Assembly: GCA_910585615.1 (NCBI GenBank)
Contig: CAJUFO010000019.1
Span: 1-60,229 of the forward strand
Reading direction: 5' to 3'
From: an uncultured Acetatifactor sp.
GTDB taxonomy: Bacteria > Bacillota > Clostridia > Lachnospirales > Lachnospiraceae
DNA: 60,229 bases
Under the pieces are notes generated by a model. It was given only the letters and a program-made list of their open reading frames with translations, searched no databases and was not told the origin of the DNA. Below, piece after piece: positions 27,196 to 35,904 of the stretch (positions within the stretch are counted from its first letter, which is position 1; every line of letters starts with the position of its first letter). A program made the translations under genes and the position numbers.

Positions 27196-27264
27196 ATCCG
27201 TCACCTGCCAATGGTCTGTTTTTCTTTTATTATACGGTCAGCTTTCCCTGCTGTCAACGAAATA

Positions 27265-27345
27265 TGCATCTTTTCGGAGGATATAAGATATAAAAATTGC
27301 ACTTTTTCGGAGGATTCCCATCCCGATTATTGCACTTTTTCAGGC
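27265..27345. repeat. Three direct repeats, 33-bp period, upstream of the AAA_14 gene
   Basis: TGCATCTTTTCGGAGGAT at 27265, TGCACTTTTTCGGAGGAT at 27298 and TGCACTTTTTCAGG at 27331 start exactly 33 bp apart, close to three helical turns. They lie 70-150 bp upstream of the AAA_14 start on its promoter side, suggesting a repeated protein-binding site. The interspersed spacers differ from each other. Confidence 0.75.
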
Positions 27346-27390
27346 CATCCATGAGGCAAATCCCTGGCCTAAAGATAGTCTCTGGATGCC

Positions 27391-28143
27391 CTAAGGCCGC
27401 AGCACGGCGCACACCGGGTAATGGTCGGAAAGGAACACCCCGCCCCTTTCATCCTCCCACTTCTCCACTTTTTCACAGGCAAAGCCCTTTACAAAAATAT
27501 AATCTATGGAGCATGGCGCTTCTGTCCGCAGATAGCCATGGTAGGTGATGCCGATTCCCTCCGTCACATTGGTATAGGAAGGATACTCCCTGATTATCCC
27601 CATCTCCCGGCTGTCCGGCTCCGCGTTCATGTCCCCGGTGATGACGACGGGCGCGTCGGCGAAAAGCGCAGCCCGGCCCAGTTTCTCCATGATCTGCCGC
27701 ATGCCCTGTTCCCTGGCCCCGGCTCCCTCGTGGTCCAGATGGGTGTTCACCACCCGGAACACCCGCTTCGTGGCAAGCTCCTCAAAGACCGCCTCCGTGG
27801 TCACCCTAGGGCAGATGCTCTGGTCCGGGTAGCGGGAGGCGGGCACATAGGGCGTGTCCGACAGCCAGTAGGTCTCCATCTGAATCAGGTTGAATGCGTC
27901 CCTGCGGTAGGCGATGGCCGCCTGCTCGTCCTCCAGGGTCTCGCTGCGCCCGCAGCCGATCACATAATACCCGGTGAGCGCCTCCTTCAGCCAGGCCGCC
28001 ACATGGGGCAGCACCTCCTGGAAGCAGACGATGTCCGGCTTTTCTTCCGCAAGCTTCTCTAAAATCAGCGGCTTGCGGTAGCGGAAATTGTTGTCTCCGT
28101 CCTGACCATAATCGCATCGTATGTTAAAAGTCGCTATCTTCAT
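27391..28143 (-). CDS. Endonuclease/exonuclease/phosphatase (EEP) family hydrolase
   Basis: This 250-residue EEP-fold metal-dependent phosphoesterase shows MKIATFNIRCD (Asn), DIVCFQEVLPHV (Glu), VVNTHLDHEG, VVITGDMNAEPDS, CSIDYIFVKG and VFLSDHYPVCAVL, the full catalytic set. No signal peptide is seen. Such small EEP proteins next to GH38 genes in gut bacteria are often labelled endonuclease/exonuclease/phosphatase without known substrate; a sugar-phosphate or nucleotide phosphodiester is possible. The ATG at 28143 has AGGGAGATGACAGG upstream. It is the last gene of the 41.6-27.4 kb minus-strand series. Confidence 0.88.
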   Translation of the reverse strand: MKIATFNIRCDYGQDGDNNFRYRKPLILEKLAEEKPDIVCFQEVLPHVAAWLKEALTGYYVIGCGRSETLEDEQAAIAYRRDAFNLIQMETYWLSDTPYVPASRYPDQSICPRVTTEAVFEELATKRVFRVVNTHLDHEGAGAREQGMRQIMEKLGRAALFADAPVVITGDMNAEPDSREMGIIREYPSYTNVTEGIGITYHGYLRTEAPCSIDYIFVKGFACEKVEKWEDERGGVFLSDHYPVCAVLRP

Positions 28144-28161
28144 CCTGTCATCTCCCTGTCT

Positions 28162-28253
28162 GAAAACTATGTGCCGCCTGTCACGCGCTGCCAAGACGCG
28201 GCAGCACATAGTTTTCCTTTGCTGCGCAAATCCTCCGGCATGACCGGAGGATT
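28162..28253. repeat. Two stem-loops between the GH38 and EEP genes
   Basis: GAAAACTATGTGC (28162-28174) pairs perfectly with GCACATAGTTTTC (28204-28216). AATCCTCCGG (28229-28238) pairs with CCGGAGGATT (28244-28253) and, on the plus strand, is followed by CGCTTTTTGC. They separate the mannosidase stop from the EEP start and could terminate or stabilise transcripts. Confidence 0.65.
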
Positions 28254-28303
28254 CGCTTTTTGCTTATTTATAGATTCACTTTTCGCTTTACTGTTTCACA
28301 GTC

Positions 28304-31300
28304 TTACCGTTTCACTCTGACTGTCTTAATCTCAAACGCCCTGAACGGCAGGACGATCTTCCCGTCCGTCACAGGCACTTCCTCGATGACGTTCTCCAGC
28401 ATATCGCACAGATAGGCCTTCGCCGCGCCGAACTGCAGGCTCACTTCCGCCTTTGCCGCCGCCTTCTTGGCCTCGTAGAGGCGCAGTACGATGTCGCCGC
28501 TTCCGTCCTCCGCGGGCTTCATGGTATCCAGGATTACATTGGCCTTATCCACGGTCACGGCGCTGAAGCGATCCACTGCCCCCTTGCTCACCACAGGCTT
28601 CACGTTCAGCTCATAGCCCTGTCTGACTACGTCACTGTCGACAAATGGCCCCTCCCATGCCGTGAAGGCGTAGGTGAAGGAATGCTGCCCGTTGTCCGCC
28701 CGCATCTCAGGACAGGCGGCGGCCCGCAGGAGGGTCAGCTCCAGGGCGTTGCCGTTCATGCTGATGCCGTACTTACAGTCGTTGAGCACCGCCGCGCCGT
28801 GGGAGCCGTCGCAGAGGGCGCTGTAGCGGTGGTTGCACACCTCGAACCTGTCCTTGTCGTAGAGCCTGGAGCGATGTGCGGGACGTTCCACATAACCGAA
28901 CTGCATTTCGTTGATGCCGTTCTCCGCGTACACGTCTACCGGGAAGGACACCTTCAGCAGCCTGTGGAGCTCCTTCCAGTCCACCTCTGTCTCGAAGGCA
29001 AGCCTCCTGCTGTCCGCGGCCAGGCGGATGTACTGCGTGAAGCCGGATTCGCTGATTCTGCCGGACACCTTCAGCACGCCCTCCAGGCCTTCGCCCACCT
29101 TCTCCACCGATACCTCGGTGGCGGCCTTCACCTCCTGCAGGATATAGTTGGAATCGATGTCCCAGGCATCGAACAGGCGGGGCACATCCTTGTACAGGCG
29201 GAACCTGTTCATGGGCTGTGCGGCGTACTCCCTGCCGGACTCCTTCAGCACAAAGGACACCACTTCGCCCCTGCCGTCCACAGTCGCCCTGACCTGGCTG
29301 TTCTCCAGCACATAGCCGTCTCCCTCTTCCTTCACGGACACAGCCGCTTTCGCGCCATCCCCGGAAGCCCCGGCCTCTGCGGGCACCAGCGACACCGCGC
29401 CGCAGGAAGGGATGTCCACGATAGCCTTCACGCCCTCCTCTGTCTTCTGCACAGGCACAGCCTGGCCCTCAAGAGTCCTGGCCCCTGCCCCAAAGGCCTC
29501 GGGCAGCTCCACCAGAGCCTTCCGGTCAAAGCTCAAGGAGTTCCACACCGTCACGGCATTTTCCTCTTTCCGCTCCGTCAGCGCGTCGATTGCCTGATCC
29601 AGCAGCTCCTGTGCCCCCGCGTGAATGGCCTCATGGGCCTTGTTGGCCTCCACGTAGACCCGTCCGATGCTGGAGCCGGGCAGGATGTCATGGAACTGGT
29701 GCAGCAGCAGCTCCTTCCACAGGGCGTCAGCCTTGGCCAGGTCATACTCCAGGCCCCGCCCGAGCCCTAAGCTGCTCCAGAACTCCTCTTCCCTCATCGC
29801 CAGCTCATTGCGGCGGTTGTTCTTCTTCACCGCCGCCTGGGAGGTGTAGGTCCCCCTGTGTGCGCTGAAATACAGCTCTCCCACGTAGGTGTTCACCGGG
29901 CCGCCCTGCTCCTCCATATCATGGAAGAACTCCATGGGGCCGGCCATCTTCACCTTCACGCTGCCCTCCAGGTCCTCCTGACGCTTGGCGTACTCGATGT
30001 AGTCCCTGGCCGGGCCGCCGCCTCCGTCGCCGTATCCGTAGGGCATCAGGAAAGCGTCCAGATCCTGCACCTGTGTCCGGTTCTTCCAGATATTGTTGGC
30101 CTCGATGGGATCCGTGCGGTAGGTATAGCTGGTGGGCAGGAAGGACACCACCTGGCTGCCGTCCATGCCCTCCCAGGTGAAGTAATGGTACGGGAACTGG
30201 TCCCCCTCATTGTATGACCAGAATATCTTCTGGGTCACCAGGTAGTCCACGCCGCAGCCCTTCAGAATCTGGGGCAGGGCCGCGGTGTATCCGAAGGTGT
30301 CTGGCAGCCAGAGCACCTTGCTGTCCACATCGAACTCTTCCTTATAGTACCTTTTTCCGTGTATTAATTGGCGGATGAGCGCTTCCCCGCTGGCCATGTT
30401 GGTATCCGGCTCCACCCACATGGCGCCGTCCGCGATCCACTGGCCGCCCTTCACCGCCTCCTTGATTCTGGCGAAAAGCTCGGGATAGTACTTCTTGCAC
30501 ATCTCATAGGAGGCCGGCTGGCTCTGGATGAACTTGTACTCCGGATACTCCTCAATCAGGCGAAGCTGGGCCGCGAAGGTCCGCTCGGTCTTGCGGTAGG
30601 TCTCCGCCATGGGCCAGAGCCATGCCAGATCCAGATGGGCGTTGCCCACGGCGTAGAAGACGGGAGCGCTGGAGCCGTTCTTCGCCTCCATCACAGGGCG
30701 CAGGGCCTCCCTGGCCGCCTTATAGGAAGCGATGCGTCCCTCCCTGGGCTGCTCGAAATCCGCGATCAACGTGAACTCCTGCAATGCCTTGGCAATCTTC
30801 GCAGCCCGCAGGGAGGTCTCGTCCAGAGTCGTCAGCAGGGCGCTGAGGGTGGCCACATCCATGTACAGCTGATACGCGTCCTCGTTCCAGATGCCGTAGG
30901 TGCATTTCCCCAGGACGCGCCGCTTCCCTTCCTCCGCCGTATCCTCAAATGCGCCGGGCAGCACGGGTCCTGTGGTGCAGCCTCCCGTAGGGGCCTCTGG
31001 CATGAAATGTCCCGCATAGGTCTCCATCAGGATGTCATAATGCTCCCCGCCCTGGGCACAGAAGCTGAGCACATTGTCCTCCATGAAGTGATGTGGCTCG
31101 TTCACCCAGGAGGCCCGGTAAGTCCCGAAGGATTTCCCGTTCACGAACAGCGCGGACTCCCCCTGGGGCTTCAGATCCATCACAATCCGCTGGCCCTTCG
31201 CCTCCTCCGGCAGGGCGATGCTCCCCTTGAACCAGCAGTACTCCCACTCATGCCCCCAGGTAAAGCCCGGGCTCACCGGCTGGAAGGGCCCTTTCAGCGC

Positions 31301-31438
31301 CTCCTCCGATGTCAGATATTCCATGGTGGGGAAGGCCTCCCAGGAAATCTCCCCCAGAGGCTGGTACAGGTCGTCCTTCAGGGTGCGCATCCAGTGCTTC
31401 ACCCTGTCCTTCCATTCAGAATGCATTACTTTCATCAT
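28304..31438 (-). CDS. GH38 alpha-mannosidase (long form)
   Basis: This 1044-residue GH38 enzyme has an N-terminal beta domain with EWEYCWFKGSIALPEEAKGQ, then the metal-binding NAHLDLAWLW (His268, Asp270), the nucleophile Asp381 in LWLPDTFGYTAALPQ, the GYGDGGGGPARDYIEY segment, and long C-terminal beta-sandwich domains. GH38 enzymes are zinc-dependent retaining alpha-mannosidases acting on alpha-1,2/1,3/1,6 mannosides, for example in N-glycans. No signal peptide is seen, so it probably works on imported glycans. The first ATG has GGAG 4 bases upstream; the second ATG, next codon, is an equal choice. A second, clearly different GH38 lies at 43420-46278. Confidence 0.95.
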   Translation of the reverse strand: MMKVMHSEWKDRVKHWMRTLKDDLYQPLGEISWEAFPTMEYLTSEEALKGPFQPVSPGFTWGHEWEYCWFKGSIALPEEAKGQRIVMDLKPQGESALFVNGKSFGTYRASWVNEPHHFMEDNVLSFCAQGGEHYDILMETYAGHFMPEAPTGGCTTGPVLPGAFEDTAEEGKRRVLGKCTYGIWNEDAYQLYMDVATLSALLTTLDETSLRAAKIAKALQEFTLIADFEQPREGRIASYKAAREALRPVMEAKNGSSAPVFYAVGNAHLDLAWLWPMAETYRKTERTFAAQLRLIEEYPEYKFIQSQPASYEMCKKYYPELFARIKEAVKGGQWIADGAMWVEPDTNMASGEALIRQLIHGKRYYKEEFDVDSKVLWLPDTFGYTAALPQILKGCGVDYLVTQKIFWSYNEGDQFPYHYFTWEGMDGSQVVSFLPTSYTYRTDPIEANNIWKNRTQVQDLDAFLMPYGYGDGGGGPARDYIEYAKRQEDLEGSVKVKMAGPMEFFHDMEEQGGPVNTYVGELYFSAHRGTYTSQAAVKKNNRRNELAMREEEFWSSLGLGRGLEYDLAKADALWKELLLHQFHDILPGSSIGRVYVEANKAHEAIHAGAQELLDQAIDALTERKEENAVTVWNSLSFDRKALVELPEAFGAGARTLEGQAVPVQKTEEGVKAIVDIPSCGAVSLVPAEAGASGDGAKAAVSVKEEGDGYVLENSQVRATVDGRGEVVSFVLKESGREYAAQPMNRFRLYKDVPRLFDAWDIDSNYILQEVKAATEVSVEKVGEGLEGVLKVSGRISESGFTQYIRLAADSRRLAFETEVDWKELHRLLKVSFPVDVYAENGINEMQFGYVERPAHRSRLYDKDRFEVCNHRYSALCDGSHGAAVLNDCKYGISMNGNALELTLLRAAACPEMRADNGQHSFTYAFTAWEGPFVDSDVVRQGYELNVKPVVSKGAVDRFSAVTVDKANVILDTMKPAEDGSGDIVLRLYEAKKAAAKAEVSLQFGAAKAYLCDMLENVIEEVPVTDGKIVLPFRAFEIKTVRVKR

Positions 31439-31572
31439 GTCTCTCCTTTATTCCAGAAAATTTTGAAAAAGTCGCTCCTGCAATCCTTTTTCTAAAGAAT
31501 AGCACACTCCATACCTGTCTGCAATCAAATATTTTCCTGTACGGTAGCGAAAAATGCTGAATGCCGAAAATC

Positions 31573-33852
31573 TCAGCCCCGGCCATAGCGCCCCGTCACT
31601 TCCACCGCCTTCGCTTCACTGTCGTAGGAGACCAGCAGCGTCCGGGTCCTCTCGTCCCACTGCGCGGATACCTTTGCCTCTTTGCCGTCCTCGTCCACCG
31701 CGCTCACCTCTGCCACCGCCTTCGGCAGGCGCACCCTGGTGAACGCCCTGATATTGTCCGCGGTCTTCAAGCGCAGGCACACTCCCGCATCCGTCAGGTC
31801 TGCCCGCTCCACCCGGGCGGAGGTGCCCACGATCCGGAAGGTCTCCCCCTCGATCTTCGCGAAGTCGAAGAGGATGGCGTTCCCGTCCGGCCCAATCTCC
31901 TTCCTGTCGATGATCCGGTAATCATTCTCCAGCATGTCGGCATACAGCCCCTGGAACGTCTTGGGCGCGTCGCTTACGCTCTCGTCCATGACGGCGGAGA
32001 TGATGTAGGGCCCTCTGTGCAGGGTCAGGTCATTGCGGTACTGCCAGTCCGCGCCGCACTTTTTCAGCCCCTCCCTCACCAGCTCCCTGTAGGCCCCGGC
32101 GAGGTCCCGGTTCAGGCACAGCCTTGCGGGCAGCATGTTCCAGACCACGATCCTGCCCTGGCCCACGGGATATTCGCCGTCCTTCGGGCTGCGTTCCATC
32201 CCCGCCATCTCGAACAGATGCTCCGCCGGATTCCCATAGCCCGACTGCCTCCACCAGGAGGAAATCCCGTGGAAGGGGTCGCTGCCGTCCCCGATGTAGA
32301 GCAAGGTCCCCCCTGCCCTCACCCAGGAGATCAGGGACGCGTTCACGTCCGGCGCCTCCGGCTTGATGTACTCATAGCTCAGGATCAGGAAGCGGCAGTC
32401 GTCCAGATAGCCCGCGAACCGCCTCACATTGTCCAGCTGCACCGGCTTTATGGGCAGGCCGTACTTCACCAGAGGAAGGGCCATGCCGAAGAACTGGGGG
32501 AACGCGGGGCTCTGGATGAAATCCTTCATCATGGAATCGTCCCCCTCGATCTCCCGCATCAGGGCCGCCGCCTGCCCCTCGTCCACCGCATTGCCGGAAT
32601 TCTTGTGCAGGGCCCTGCGGAACCGCTCCTCTATGGGCTCCCCGGTGACCACGCCGTCCGGGAAGGTGCGCTGGAACAGGCCGCTGTCCGACATGAACAG
32701 GCCCACCCCGGGCACGTCCCCTTCGAAGGAGACGTCCTCCTGCTCCATGTCCCCGAAGAGCTGGAACATGCCCGACAGCAAGGTGGCATAAGCCTGGGGA
32801 ATAGGCCTGGATTCCTCCGTCTCGATGCTGTCCTCGATTTTTTCCTCTATCCTGGGCTGGAGCCTGGGATACTTCCCCTCGAAGACCCTGTGGGGCCAGG
32901 GGCAGATCTCATAATGCCAGATATGGGGATGGAGGAGGGAGGCCGTGGCGGTCTTGATGTAATTGTAGCGGTAATTGTCCCAGGTATAGCCCGCCAGATC
33001 CTCTATGGGGTCGTTCAGGAACCACATCCTGCGCCCTGTCCCCTTCACCAGCTCCTGCATCACGCCGTACTCCAGGTAGGCCGTCTCGAAGGTGCGCTCC
33101 TTGTAGACCCCCTCATAGACATTGGCCTCCCGGCTGGTGCCCGTCCATATCTGGGCGATGTAGCCGTCCACCCCGGCGAGGCCTATCAGCGCCGCCTCCG
33201 GGCTCATAATCTTCCACTGGGTGTAGTTTAAGAGGCTGTGGGTGGGCACATAGAACCTTAAGTCCTTCCCGTGCTTCACCTTGGCGTATTCCTTCAGGGC
33301 CGCGCTGACCCTGTCGATGGTGCGGCAGTACAGATAGGCCTTCAGCCTGGCGGATTTATAGCGCACGTCCAGATCCTCGTGCTGGGGCCTCCAGGGCTCC
33401 CTGTAATGGATCTCGTACTCCCGCTTGAAGGCTTCGGAATAGCCGCTCTTGTCCCAGAACTCCGGCTCCTCCACATGGATCGCCTCCACCCCGGCGTCCA
33501 CCGCAATCTTCATCCGCTCCGTCAGGTATTCCGAAAACGCCACCGTGGGGACCATGTAGGGAACCGTGGGATTGTGGTTCACCCCCGCGCCGTCCCGCTG
33601 GACCTGGCCCTCGTCCCAGTGCTTCCTGCCGTCCCATTTGCCGTCCAGGTAGTCCTGGTACTCGCCCCAGGCGATGCCCGTCATCAGGTGCACCACGTAG
33701 CCCCGCTCCCTGTACTCCCGGATGCGCTCCGGCATGGTGTCGTCGATTCCGTACACCATGACGAAATCGCAGTCCAGATCCACGGAGGGGCGAAACCTCC
33801 CACCTGCCTGGTAACCGGTCAGCTCTTCTGTCTTCTCTCGAATGTATGCCAT
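31573..33852 (-). CDS. Large putative glycosidase with GH42-like layout, family uncertain
   Basis: This 759-residue protein is one I cannot place in a named family. The N-terminal half looks like a TIM barrel: DFVMVYGIDDTMPERIREYR, VVHLMTGIAWGEYQ, then VDAGVEAIHVEEPEFWDKSG with a possible catalytic Glu pair, and RFYVPTHSLLNY. The middle (about 480-560) resembles the trimerisation, glutamine-amidotransferase-like domain of GH42 beta-galactosidases: CRFLILSYEYIKPEAPDVNA then WVRAGGTLLYIGDGSDPFHG. The C-terminus is a small beta-domain. AGGAGG 7 bases before the ATG at 33852 sets the start. It lies directly upstream of the GH38 gene (134 bp), so it likely works on the same glycan in the cytoplasm. 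Confidence 0.6.
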   Translation of the reverse strand: MAYIREKTEELTGYQAGGRFRPSVDLDCDFVMVYGIDDTMPERIREYRERGYVVHLMTGIAWGEYQDYLDGKWDGRKHWDEGQVQRDGAGVNHNPTVPYMVPTVAFSEYLTERMKIAVDAGVEAIHVEEPEFWDKSGYSEAFKREYEIHYREPWRPQHEDLDVRYKSARLKAYLYCRTIDRVSAALKEYAKVKHGKDLRFYVPTHSLLNYTQWKIMSPEAALIGLAGVDGYIAQIWTGTSREANVYEGVYKERTFETAYLEYGVMQELVKGTGRRMWFLNDPIEDLAGYTWDNYRYNYIKTATASLLHPHIWHYEICPWPHRVFEGKYPRLQPRIEEKIEDSIETEESRPIPQAYATLLSGMFQLFGDMEQEDVSFEGDVPGVGLFMSDSGLFQRTFPDGVVTGEPIEERFRRALHKNSGNAVDEGQAAALMREIEGDDSMMKDFIQSPAFPQFFGMALPLVKYGLPIKPVQLDNVRRFAGYLDDCRFLILSYEYIKPEAPDVNASLISWVRAGGTLLYIGDGSDPFHGISSWWRQSGYGNPAEHLFEMAGMERSPKDGEYPVGQGRIVVWNMLPARLCLNRDLAGAYRELVREGLKKCGADWQYRNDLTLHRGPYIISAVMDESVSDAPKTFQGLYADMLENDYRIIDRKEIGPDGNAILFDFAKIEGETFRIVGTSARVERADLTDAGVCLRLKTADNIRAFTRVRLPKAVAEVSAVDEDGKEAKVSAQWDERTRTLLVSYDSEAKAVEVTGRYGRG

Positions 33853-33869
33853 GATATGCCTCCTATTAT

Positions 33870-34142
33870 AGTTCCGCATCTCCCCCGCCCAGCACCCGGA
33901 CATGGGCAGAGCATTTCCGGCCGCGAAAGGATTGCGTCCGTAAATCCTCTGGGGCGCCGTGCGGGGCAGACGCTGTTTTTAGTTCCGCATCTCCCCCGCC
34001 CAGCACCCGGACATGGGCAGAGCATTTCCGGCCGCGAAAGGATTGCGTCCGTAAATCCTCTGGGGTGCCGTGCGGGGCAGACACTGTTTTTTAGTTCCGC
34101 ATCTCCCCCGCCCAGCACCCGGACATGGGCAGACGCTGTTTT
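33870..34142. repeat. 111-bp tandem repeat, two full copies and one internally deleted
   Basis: Units start at 33870, 33981 and 34093 with AGTTCCGCATCTCCCCCGCC. The first two are nearly identical (111 and 112 bp). The third goes directly from GACATGGGCAGA to CGCTGTTTTAA, a deletion between two GGGCAGA copies within the unit. Each full unit contains an imperfect long inverted repeat, AGAGCATTTCCGG with CCGTAAATCCTCT, and ends in a T run. It lies between the ABC exporter genes and the GH42-like gene. Open frames through it are artefacts of the repeat. Confidence 0.9.
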
Positions 34143-34155
34143 AATATGATAAATC

Positions 34156-35904
34156 TCACCCGGGAGCCCCCATCTGCAGTCGGTACAGCCTCGCATAGAG
34201 GCCATCCGTCTCCAGTAGCTGGCTGTGGGTCCCCTGCTGCACCACCCTGCCGCCGTCCAGGACAAGTATCCGGTCGGCATCTACCACATTGGACAGCCTG
34301 TGGGCCACGATCAGCGTGGTCCTGCCCTGCATTAGCCTGGACAGGGAGCCCTGGATCCGCTGCTCCGCCGCTCCGTCCAGCGCTGCCGTCACCTCGTCCA
34401 GCAGCAGGATCGGGGCGTCCTTCAGCATGGCCCTGGCAATCGCGATCCGCTGGCGCTGGCCGCCGGAGAGCTTCACCCCGTTCTCCCCCACCAACGTGTC
34501 ATACCCCTGCTCCATCCCGCTGACGAACTCCTCCACGTCCGCGGCCCTTGCCGCCGCCAGCGCCTCCTCTTTGCTGGCGGAGGGCCTGCCCAGCCGGATG
34601 TTCTCCAGGATGCTCCCGTCGAACAGCGGGCATTCCTGGGGCACATAGGCAATCTGCCCCCGCAGCCCGGCCAACGGCATGTCCCTGACCTCCCTGCCGC
34701 CGATCTGCAGGCTCCCCTGGTAGTCCTCCATCCCCATCAGGAGCCGCAGCAGGGTGCTCTTGCCGCTCCCGCTGTGCCCCACGATGCCATAGGTGCTCCC
34801 CATGGGGATCTCCAGGTCCACATGGGACAGCGCCGGGCTTCCCTCCTCATAGAAGAAGCTCATATGCTCTGCCCGGATCGCCGCGCCCTGGTCAAAGGAT
34901 ACATCGCTTCCCTCTCCCCTGCCCATGTCCTCTTTCTCCTGATCCAGAAGCTCCGTGACGCGGCGAATCCTGGGCACCATCTCGTTCCAGCCGTCCCATA
35001 TCCAGCCCAGCTCCGCGATGGGCGACACCACCATGGTGCCCATCTGAATCAATAGCGGCAGCGCGGCCAGGGAAAGGATGCCCTGATGGTAAAGGAACAT
35101 CCCCAGCCCCAGGCTCCCTGCCAGCGTCAGGCCCGCGTTCACCTGGTTGAAGCCGTAGTAGCACGCGCGCACGTTCAGGGAGCGCATAAATACCCGGAAC
35201 AGTCTCCTGCAGCTGTCCTCAAACCGTTTCATCAGCCCCGTGTCTTCCCCGTAGATGCGGACCAGCTGGGAACCGGCGAGCAGATCGCTCATATAGGAGA
35301 TGGTCTCTCCCTGCTGGGCCGCTTCCTCCTCGTACCGTTTCCGGTTGATCCGGGTCATGAAGGAATTGAAGACCATCATGAACACGCCCACCCCGCACAG
35401 CACCACCGCGATCAGCCAGTGTATGCTCCAGACCGTAGCGAATCCCAGCACAACGGACAGGACCGTCCTGACCATATCCCCGGACAGCCTCCCCCACAGT
35501 TCCTGACAGCTCTGCACATCGCTGTCCAGGCGGGACAGCAGGTCTCCGGTGTGCTGTCCGCTGATCACGCGGTAGGGCGCACGGATCATGCTCTGGTACA
35601 AATCTTTCTTCAGCTCCGCAGCCGCCCTGCGGCCCACGCTCTCAAAGGCATACTGGCCCATGGCCGCGGCCAGCAGCCAGGCCGCCATGAGCAGCAGCCA
35701 CTTCGCCGCTTCCTTCATCACGCCCGCGAAGCTTCCGGTCTGGGCGAATTCCAGCATTCCCCCGATGAACAGGCCCACCAGCAGCGATTTCATATAGGGA
35801 TCCAGGGCCGTGACGAGGAGGCCCGCCCCATACCGGGTCTTCCACGGAGCCAGATACCCAAGCAGCCGTTTTACGCTCTTATCTCCCGCTCTTTTCTCCT
35901 TCAT
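34156..35904 (-). CDS. ABC exporter half-transporter, second subunit of a heterodimer
   Basis: This 582-residue half-transporter has a membrane domain over about residues 25-310 and an ATPase with Walker A GHSGSGKST, signature LSGGQRQR, Walker B ILLLDEVTAALD and H-loop VAHRLSN. Its start overlaps the stop of the upstream half-transporter by 4 bp, so the pair is translationally coupled and probably forms a heterodimer. The DEVTAALD variant still has the catalytic Glu. The substrate is unknown; association with a sugar-import operon may be positional only. The 3' end is followed by the 111-bp tandem repeats. Confidence 0.92.
   Translation of the reverse strand: MKEKRAGDKSVKRLLGYLAPWKTRYGAGLLVTALDPYMKSLLVGLFIGGMLEFAQTGSFAGVMKEAAKWLLLMAAWLLAAAMGQYAFESVGRRAAAELKKDLYQSMIRAPYRVISGQHTGDLLSRLDSDVQSCQELWGRLSGDMVRTVLSVVLGFATVWSIHWLIAVVLCGVGVFMMVFNSFMTRINRKRYEEEAAQQGETISYMSDLLAGSQLVRIYGEDTGLMKRFEDSCRRLFRVFMRSLNVRACYYGFNQVNAGLTLAGSLGLGMFLYHQGILSLAALPLLIQMGTMVVSPIAELGWIWDGWNEMVPRIRRVTELLDQEKEDMGRGEGSDVSFDQGAAIRAEHMSFFYEEGSPALSHVDLEIPMGSTYGIVGHSGSGKSTLLRLLMGMEDYQGSLQIGGREVRDMPLAGLRGQIAYVPQECPLFDGSILENIRLGRPSASKEEALAAARAADVEEFVSGMEQGYDTLVGENGVKLSGGQRQRIAIARAMLKDAPILLLDEVTAALDGAAEQRIQGSLSRLMQGRTTLIVAHRLSNVVDADRILVLDGGRVVQQGTHSQLLETDGLYARLYRLQMGAPG

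Noticed and set aside
27265..27345. Possible CRISPR array
   Set aside because: Only three imperfect units with 15-bp spacers and no cas genes; better explained as phased regulatory repeats.
31561..33231. 556-codon plus-strand frame opposite the GH42-like gene
   Set aside because: Shadow; His/Pro/Arg-rich without motifs, while the minus frame has AGGAGG and structured domains.
33870..34142. Possible CRISPR array
   Set aside because: Units are contiguous 111-bp tandem copies without unique spacers.
33819..34280. 153-codon minus-strand frame with repeated CPGAGRGRCGT segments
   Set aside because: The repetition comes from the 111-bp DNA tandem repeat; there is no start site and no homologous domain.
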